Positions 44,815-49,174 of a stretch of 49,174 nucleotides of DNA are shown in pieces. The number at the start of each line of letters is the position of its first letter. Position 1 is the first letter of the stretch. A program made the translations under genes and the position numbers. The notes under the pieces are model-generated. The model did not search any database and was not told where the DNA came from. It was given only the letters and a program-made list of their open reading frames with translations. The DNA comes from Alphaproteobacteria bacterium (GTDB lineage Bacteria > Pseudomonadota > Alphaproteobacteria > Caulobacterales > Aquidulcibacteraceae), in contig JAIYAO010000008.1 of NCBI GenBank assembly GCA_027488965.1, forward strand, positions 1 through 49,174. The letters are read 5' to 3'.

Positions 44815-45789
44815 CTAGCGCGCAGGGGCGGCGCTCTCTTCCATGCGGCCGATGGCCAGGAACCGCGCCCGGCGCTGCGCCTTGAGGGCGGGGCCTTCCA
44901 TGTCCGTGAGCGCGTCGAGCGCCTTGGCCACAGCGGCGCCCACGGCGGCCACCGCCTGCTCCGGGGCGCGGTGCGCGCCGCCGATGGGCTCCTTGATGAT
45001 CCCGTCGATGACCTTGAACCCCAGGCAGTCCTGCGCGGTGATCCGCATGGCGGCCGCCACGTCCTTCGCGCGGCCGGCGTCCTTGTAGAGGATCGAGGCG
45101 CCGGCCTCCGGGGTGATCACGGAGTACACGGCGTGCTCCAGCATCAGCACCGTGTTGGCGGCGGCGATGGCGATGGCCCCGCCGGAGCCGCCTTCGCCCA
45201 CGATCACCGCCACCATGGGCACGCCCAGCGTCAGGCAGCGTTCCGTGGAGCGGGCGATGGCTTCCGCGCCGCCGCGCTCTTCCGCGCCGAGACCCGGATA
45301 GGCGCCGGGCGTGTCCACCAGCGTCACCACCGGCAGGCCGAACCGGTCGGCCATGTCCATGAGCCGGATCGCCTTGCGGTAGCCCTCGGGGCGCGACATG
45401 CCGAAGTTGTGGGTGATCCGCTCGTGGGTGGTGCGGCCCTTCTCGTGGCCGATGACCATGCAGGGGCGGCCGAGGAAGCGGCCGATGCCGCCCACGATGG
45501 CGGCGTCCTCGGCGTACTTGCGGTCTCCGGCCAGCTCCACGAAGTCGGTGACGAGGGCGGCGACGTAATCCTTGAAGTGCGGCCGCTCCACGTGGCGGGC
45601 CACCAGCGTCTTCTGCCAAGGGTCGAGTCGGGCGTAGATCTCGCCCAGCAGCTTCTCGGCGTTGTTCTTGAGCCGGCTGAGCTGGGGGCTCATGGCGGCC
45701 GCGCCCGCGGACTGGGCGTCGCCGCTCAGGGCGGCGATCTGCTCCTCGATCAGTTTGATCGGCTTTTCGAAGTCGAGGTACTGGGTCAA
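44815..45789 (-). CDS. accA: Acetyl-CoA carboxylase carboxyltransferase alpha subunit
   Basis: The best start is TTG at 45789 (TQYLDFEKPIKLIEEQIAAL), because family members begin with this motif; the track ORF extends upstream without support. The product is 324 aa. The features are YVAALVTDFVELAGDRKYAEDAAIVGGIGRFLGRPCMVIGHEKGRTT, THNFGMSRPEGYRKAIRLM, LVDTPGAYPGLGAEERGGAEAIA and VGEGGSGGAIAIAAANTVLMLEHA. It forms the carboxyltransferase with AccD for malonyl-CoA synthesis. A rare TTG start may limit translation. A GACTC lies at 45796-45800. Confidence 0.95.
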   Translation of the reverse strand: MTQYLDFEKPIKLIEEQIAALSGDAQSAGAAAMSPQLSRLKNNAEKLLGEIYARLDPWQKTLVARHVERPHFKDYVAALVTDFVELAGDRKYAEDAAIVGGIGRFLGRPCMVIGHEKGRTTHERITHNFGMSRPEGYRKAIRLMDMADRFGLPVVTLVDTPGAYPGLGAEERGGAEAIARSTERCLTLGVPMVAVIVGEGGSGGAIAIAAANTVLMLEHAVYSVITPEAGASILYKDAGRAKDVAAAMRITAQDCLGFKVIDGIIKEPIGGAHRAPEQAVAAVGAAVAKALDALTDMEGPALKAQRRARFLAIGRMEESAAPAR

Positions 45790-45929
45790 GGCGTGGACTC
45801 GGGATGGGCCCCAAGGGCGGGGCAGGCGAGGCCGGACAATAGCGCCGCCGCCAGTCAGGGCAAGCAACCCCGTTAACGTGCGCGAAACCCTGTCGGAGCC
45901 TTCAGGCTCGAGCCTTCAGGCCAAGCGCT

Positions 45930-46157
45930 TCAGGCGATGATGTCGGGCGTCAGCTCGTTCTCGATCCAGGCGATCTGGTCCTTGAGGGTGAGCTTGCGCT
46001 TCTTCAGGCGCGCCAGCTGGAGCGCATCGCCGGAGCCGGTGTCGTGCAGGGCGAAGATGGCGGAATCGAGCGCGCGGTGCTCCTCGCGCAGTTCCGCGAG
46101 GCGGTGCAGCAGCGCGCGCGTCTCCTCCGAATCCTCAAAGCCGCCGTCGGCCCCCAT
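45930..46157 (-). CDS. DUF465 (YdcH-like) small protein
   Basis: This 75-aa protein is predicted to be a coiled coil: TRALLHRLAELREEHRALDSAIFALHDTGSGDALQLARLKKRKLTLKDQIAWIENELTPD. The LARLKKRKLTLKDQI pattern is the family hallmark. Its function is unknown. A second DUF465 gene stands divergently 200 bp away at 46355, so the two form a back-to-back pair. Confidence 0.9.
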   Translation of the reverse strand: MGADGGFEDSEETRALLHRLAELREEHRALDSAIFALHDTGSGDALQLARLKKRKLTLKDQIAWIENELTPDIIA

Positions 46158-46354
46158 GCGACCTCCGTGGTCTGACGCCTTGTTCGCTCAGGAAACCACG
46201 ACCGGGGCGCGCCTGTAAAGCGAACCGCGCCTTGCGGTTAATCCACAGGAACCATGTTTCATGACTTGCGTGAGGCGCCTTTGCAACAAGTTGTGAAGGG
46301 ACAGGGGCGCCCGGAGGTGTTTGCATTCCCGTCGCCCAACCAAGGAGGCGCAGT

Positions 46355-46525
46355 ATGGCCATCGAATCGCGTTTGCGCGAGCTCGACACCAGACACCGGG
46401 ACCTTGAGGTTCGCATCCAGTCCGCGACGAAGCACCCGTCGGTTGACTGGACGGAAATCACGGAGCTGAAGCGCATCAAGCTGAAGCTGAAAGAAGAAAT
46501 CGAAGGTTTGAGACGCCGGCACTAG
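46355..46525 (+). CDS. DUF465 small protein (short form, not in ORF track)
   Basis: The ATG at 46355 has AAGGAGG upstream. The 56-aa product is MAIESRLRELDTRHRDLEVRIQSATKH, then ITELKRIKLKLKEEIEGLRRRH, a charged coiled coil with the DUF465 LKRxKLKLKEEI pattern. The stop codon falls inside the loop of its own terminator. It is divergent from the 75-aa DUF465 gene. Function unknown. Confidence 0.9.
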   Translation: MAIESRLRELDTRHRDLEVRIQSATKHPSVDWTEITELKRIKLKLKEEIEGLRRRH

Positions 46526-46538
46526 CGGCGTCTTTTTT
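46511..46538 (+). terminator. Intrinsic terminator overlapping the DUF465 stop codon
   Basis: AGACGCC (46511-46517), a 9-nt loop containing the TAG stop codon, GGCGTCT (46527-46533), then a run of T residues to 46538. Translation to the stop would cover the stem, so the overlap could couple ribosome position and termination. Confidence 0.88.
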
Positions 46539-46691
46539 GTTGGCGGGGTGTGCGTCGGCGCGGCGCTTTGCGGCGTCCTCCGCTCCGCCCTGACCCGGCG
46601 CCATTGTTCGAAACGGGATGCGGTCCCCTGGCCACGTGGCCGGATTGCCGCGCACCCGCCGCCGCCATAGTCTCCCCGCAGAGGGTGACGC

Positions 46692-47093
46692 ATGCCGGAC
46701 ATGAACGAAGCCATATTGTTGTTCCTCCGGCACTTCGGCGCCGGTCTCGTCATGACGGTGCTCTTCGTGGTGGCGTACGCGCTGGTGACGCCGCAGCGGG
46801 AGCTGAAGCTCATCCGGGAGGGCAACGCCGCGGCGGCGCTGGCCATCGGCGGCGCGACGCTCGGCTTCGTCATGCCGCTGGCGCTGGTGATGTCGATCAC
46901 CGCAAGCATCCCTGAGGCGCTCGGCTGGGCCAGCGTGTCGCTCGGTATTCAGCTCATGGGCCTGCTGCTCACCCGCGTCGTCTTGCCGTCGCTGCCGCGC
47001 GACATCGAGGAGGGCCGCATGTCCGCGGCCATCGTGCAGGCCGTCGCCGGCGTGTGCCTTGGTCTGCTGCAGGCGGCGAGCTGGGTGCCCTGA
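46692..47093 (+). CDS. DUF350 membrane protein
   Basis: This 133-aa protein has four membrane helices (HFGAGLVMTVLFVVAYALV, LAIGGATLGFVMPLALVMSI, WASVSLGIQLMGLLLTRVVLP and AAIVQAVAGVCLGLLQAASWV). The loop QRELKLIREGNAAAALAIGGATLGF is the DUF350 hallmark. The start could also be the ATG three codons later at 46701. In E. coli a DUF350 gene (yjfL) stands with a DUF1190 gene and a glutathionylspermidine-synthase-like gene, exactly as here. Confidence 0.92.
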   Translation: MPDMNEAILLFLRHFGAGLVMTVLFVVAYALVTPQRELKLIREGNAAAALAIGGATLGFVMPLALVMSITASIPEALGWASVSLGIQLMGLLLTRVVLPSLPRDIEEGRMSAAIVQAVAGVCLGLLQAASWVP

Positions 47094-47440
47094 TGGCGCG
47101 CTGGCGATCGACGTCGGTGACCCTGGTCCTGATCGGCGCGGGGCTCGCAGGCTGCGGCCAGCCGGAGCAGCAGGGCTTCTACCAGCGCAACAGCTACGCT
47201 TCGAAGGCGGACTGCTATCGCGACTACGTTCCCGAAAACTGCCAACCCACGGGCACGGGCGCCGGCTACCTCGGCGCCTACTTCTGGGCGTTCGGCGGCG
47301 TGCGGCCGAGCGGTGATCCCGGGCCGGGCGCGTCGGCGCAGAACGGGCGATCGCAGGTGGCGATCTCCGTGTCGGATCCGGTGCGCGGCGGCTTCGGCGC
47401 CACCGGACGCAGTCGCGGCAGCGCCTACGGACGCGGATGA
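47093..47440 (+). CDS. DUF1190 (YgiB-like) lipoprotein
   Basis: The ATG at 47093 overlaps the DUF350 stop (TGATG). The 115-aa product has lipobox LAGC (Cys21). It is shorter than E. coli YgiB but keeps the family features (YASKADCYRDYVPENCQPTGTGAGYLGAYFWAFGG). The rest is Gly/Ser/Arg-rich. It overlaps the synthase-like gene by four bases. Confidence 0.85.
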   Translation: MARWRSTSVTLVLIGAGLAGCGQPEQQGFYQRNSYASKADCYRDYVPENCQPTGTGAGYLGAYFWAFGGVRPSGDPGPGASAQNGRSQVAISVSDPVRGGFGATGRSRGSAYGRG

Positions 47441-48543
47441 GACGCGAACCCGTCGCGCCGCGGACGGACTGGGTCAGCCGTCTTGAGGCGATCGACTTCC
47501 ATGTGTGGCGCCATGCCGACGGGCGCCCGTACTGGCGCGAGGACGCGTGCTTCGTCTTCACCGGCGAAGAGATCGAGATGCTGCATGAGGCGGCCGAAGA
47601 CGCCGTCGCCATGATCGGCGAAGCCGTCGCGCGCGCCTTCGACGAGAACCGCCTCGCCGGCCTCGGCGTCGACGGCGTGCTCGCCGACGCCGCGCGCGCG
47701 TCCTGGGCGGCGCAGGCGCCTTCGCTCTATGGCCGTTTCGATTTCGCGTGGGACGGCCGCCATCCGCCGAAACTGCTGGAATACAACGCCGATACGCCCA
47801 CGGCGCTGTTCGAGGCCGCGGTGGTGCAATGGCGCTGGCTGATCGACCACGATCCCGGCGCCGACCAGTACAACGCCATCCACGAGGCGCTGCTCGGCGC
47901 GTGGGACAAACTGCGCGGCCCGCTGGGGGGCGCGGCGCACTTCGCGTGCATGCTGGACGACCCCGACGACCTGCTGACCACGGACTACCTCCGCGATCTC
48001 GCCGTGCAGGCGGGTTTCACCACGAAGCTGCTCGACGTGGCGCAGATCGGCTTCCGGGACGGCCGCTTCATCGACGCCGCCGACGCGCCGATCGGCGCGC
48101 TGTTCAAGCTCTACCCGTGGGAGTGGATGGCGCAGGAGCGCTTCGGCGCGGCGCTCGCGGTCTCCGGCATCCCCGTGATCGAGCCGGCGTGGCGTTGTGT
48201 GGCGTCGAGCAAGGCGCTGCTGGCGGACCTGTGGGAGATGTTCGAAGGCCATCCCGCGCTGCTGCCCGCCGCGCGCGATCCCCGTGCGGTCGCGGGGCCG
48301 GTGGTGGAGAAGGCGTGGTTCGGGCGCGAGGGGGAGGGCGTGCGCGTGCGCCGCGGGCCGGTCCTGGAGCCGCCGCAGGGCGTCGTGTACCAGCAGCGCA
48401 CCGCGATGGCGCAGTTCGACGGTCTCTATCCCGTGTTCGGCGTCTGGGTGGTGGACGGCGCGCCCTGCGGCATGGGCATCCGCGAGGACGCGAACCCGAT
48501 CACGGGGCCCGGGGCGTGCTTCATCCCGCACCGGATCGAGTAG
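47437..48543 (+). CDS. Glutathionylspermidine synthase-like ATP-grasp protein (YgiC/YjfC type)
   Basis: This 368-aa protein has the synthetase half of the GSP enzyme family: RADGRPYWREDACFVFTGEEIEML-type opening, FDFAWDGRHPPKLLEYNADTPTALFEAA with substrate-binding residues, LFKLYPWEWMAQERFG and VYQQRTAMAQFDGLYPVFGVWVVDG. The amidase domain is absent. The family joins a glutathione-like peptide to a polyamine or another amine using ATP. The true substrate of the YgiC/YjfC branch is not settled. The DUF350-DUF1190-synthase cluster is complete here, with each start overlapping the previous stop. Confidence 0.9.
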   Translation: MRREPVAPRTDWVSRLEAIDFHVWRHADGRPYWREDACFVFTGEEIEMLHEAAEDAVAMIGEAVARAFDENRLAGLGVDGVLADAARASWAAQAPSLYGRFDFAWDGRHPPKLLEYNADTPTALFEAAVVQWRWLIDHDPGADQYNAIHEALLGAWDKLRGPLGGAAHFACMLDDPDDLLTTDYLRDLAVQAGFTTKLLDVAQIGFRDGRFIDAADAPIGALFKLYPWEWMAQERFGAALAVSGIPVIEPAWRCVASSKALLADLWEMFEGHPALLPAARDPRAVAGPVVEKAWFGREGEGVRVRRGPVLEPPQGVVYQQRTAMAQFDGLYPVFGVWVVDGAPCGMGIREDANPITGPGACFIPHRIE

Positions 48544-48735
48544 GGGGCTTACCGGCGCCGGCCGCCTGTACCGCCGGCAACCTGCCGGCACGGTGCTTTC
48601 GCCGCACCGGCCGGCGAAGGGTGGTTCATCGAGGCGAAACAAAGCTTGCTGGGGGCTTCGCCCCCAGACCCCCCCCACCAAAAAAACAACCAGTACGGCA
48701 TCGCCGAACGCGTGCAGTCGCACGCGGGTAAAGAG
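48544..48735. other. Intergenic region with two GC hairpins
   Basis: No gene is seen. GCCGGCA-ACC-TGCCGGC (48573-48589) follows the synthase-like stop, and CTGGGGG / CCCCCAG (48648-48654 with 48661-48667) lies further on, followed by a C-tract and A-run. Neither has a T-run in the plus direction. A similar GTACCGCCGGCA string lies near 21362. Confidence 0.5.
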
Positions 48736-48777
48736 CTAAAGCTGCAAGCGGTAAGCTTTAGGCCAAGGGCCTAAAGC
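48736..48777. repeat. Three CTAAAGC elements forming alternative hairpins
   Basis: CTAAAGCT (48736-48743), AGCTTTAGGCC (48754-48764) and GGCCTAAAGC (48768-48777). The middle element can pair with either the first or the last; the 10-bp GCTTTAGGCC-AAG-GGCCTAAAGC hairpin includes the stop codon of the SUMF1-like gene. This could be a stop-overlapping terminator or attenuator on the minus strand. Confidence 0.5.
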
Positions 48778-49174
48778 GTCCTGGCGACACGGAAGCCGAT
48801 GAAGTCGATCCGGATGGTGGGTGAGTACCCGCCGCGGAGCGCCGAGCGGAGGATCCGCGGAACGTTGAGCCAGGAACCACCACGGCCGACGCGGCCGGAG
48901 CACGATTGGTTAACAAAAGCTGTACCGTCCGTCGGTGCGCCGGCGTAGCTGTCCTTGTAGCAGTCCTCCACCCACTCCCAGACATTGCCGTGCATGTCGT
49001 GCAGGCCGAAGCCGTTGGCGTTGTAGCGACCAACCGGCGCCGTCCGTTCGCCGACGCCGTCTGAACAAGCCGCGTTCTTCCACGAATAAGACGTCGATTG
49101 ATCGGCGTGGTTGGCGATCCCGCAGAGCTCCGTCTCGGCGCCATTGTTGGAGAAGCGCCCCGACGTGCCAGCCC
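48771..49174 (-). CDS. SUMF1/formylglycine-generating-enzyme-like protein, 5' part cut off
   Basis: The C-terminal 134 codons are inside the window. YNANGFGLHDMHGNVWEWVEDCYKDSY is the family's central motif and RVGRGGSWLNVPRILRSALRGGYSPTIRIDFIGFRVART is the typical end. The Cys pair that catalyses formylglycine formation in true FGE (expected just after RGGS) is missing; LNVPRILRS is there instead. So the domain fold is present but sulfatase-activating chemistry is unlikely. The gene enters from the right edge and ends at 48771 in a hairpin. Confidence 0.9.
   Translation of the reverse strand, partial: AGTSGRFSNNGAETELCGIANHADQSTSYSWKNAACSDGVGERTAPVGRYNANGFGLHDMHGNVWEWVEDCYKDSYAGAPTDGTAFVNQSCSGRVGRGGSWLNVPRILRSALRGGYSPTIRIDFIGFRVARTL

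Noticed and set aside
48771-49174. Functional formylglycine-generating enzyme
   Set aside because: The required active-site cysteines are not where the family has them, and no sulfatase is nearby in the window.

Overview
The window is about 49 kb of very GC-rich, densely packed bacterial chromosome. The gene content points to an alphaproteobacterium, most likely of the Caulobacterales/Hyphomonadales type. The evidence is a GcrA cell-cycle regulator, a TIGR02302/DUF4175 protein, a DUF2125 protein, SapC, an Flp-type pilin, a BolA / J-domain / CobS block, and GANTC (CcrM-type) sites in several promoter regions. I see no rRNA, tRNA, CRISPR array, prophage or insertion sequence. This is core genome with scattered accessory genes, and no gene-free stretch exceeds 300 bases. 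Layout, 0-8.3 kb: a cut-off VWA-domain lipoprotein, two paralogous DUF885 lipoproteins separated by an intergenic palindromic repeat, a MaoC hydratase, a SapC protein, a bidirectional terminator, and gcrA. 8.5-15.4 kb: an ABC-2 permease, a small lipoprotein, a methyltransferase, a P-II protein, a c-type cytochrome lipoprotein, a small membrane protein, an MFS transporter, an SDR oxidoreductase, and a secreted caspase-like protein whose C-terminal half is strikingly AT-rich. 15.4-20.5 kb: an amino-acid block, with metX-metW on one strand and chorismate mutase-hisC-tyrC on the other, sharing a 76-bp divergent promoter region; a 150-bp inverted repeat lies between hisC and tyrC. 20.4-25.8 kb: DUF2125 protein and acyltransferase genes, then ydcF-type, ftsX and ftsE genes in a tightly overlapping run, divergent from a zinc-ribbon/DUF3426 gene and hpt. 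The FtsE lacks normal signature and switch residues. 25.9-35.4 kb: TIGR02302 protein, a GST-fold protein, an Hsp20 with a sigma-32-like promoter, a lipoprotein methyltransferase, a Uma2-type nuclease-fold protein, BolA, J-domain protein, CobS without adjacent CobT, an unknown membrane protein, DUF486 protein and a REP-like hairpin pair. 35.5-42.5 kb: secA, divergent from the ppiC-type lipoprotein-argJ pair, a membrane-anchored thermonuclease-like protein, mutT and an orphan flp pilin gene. 42.5-49.2 kb: two adjacent paralogous secreted proteins of unknown function downstream of accA, two DUF465 microproteins, a DUF350-DUF1190-glutathionylspermidine-synthase-like operon, and a cut-off SUMF1-like gene. 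How the genes work together: the clearest functional groups are methionine synthesis (MetX/MetW), aromatic amino-acid synthesis (chorismate mutase, HisC, TyrC), envelope and division functions (FtsEX, SecA, the PpiC-type lipoprotein, many lipoproteins) and cell-cycle control (GcrA). The most novel-looking items are the two proline-rich paralogs at 42.5-44.7 kb, the degenerate FtsE, the composition break inside the caspase gene, and the hairpin pair at 35.4 kb with paired base changes. All family calls were made by eye from motifs; no database search was run.
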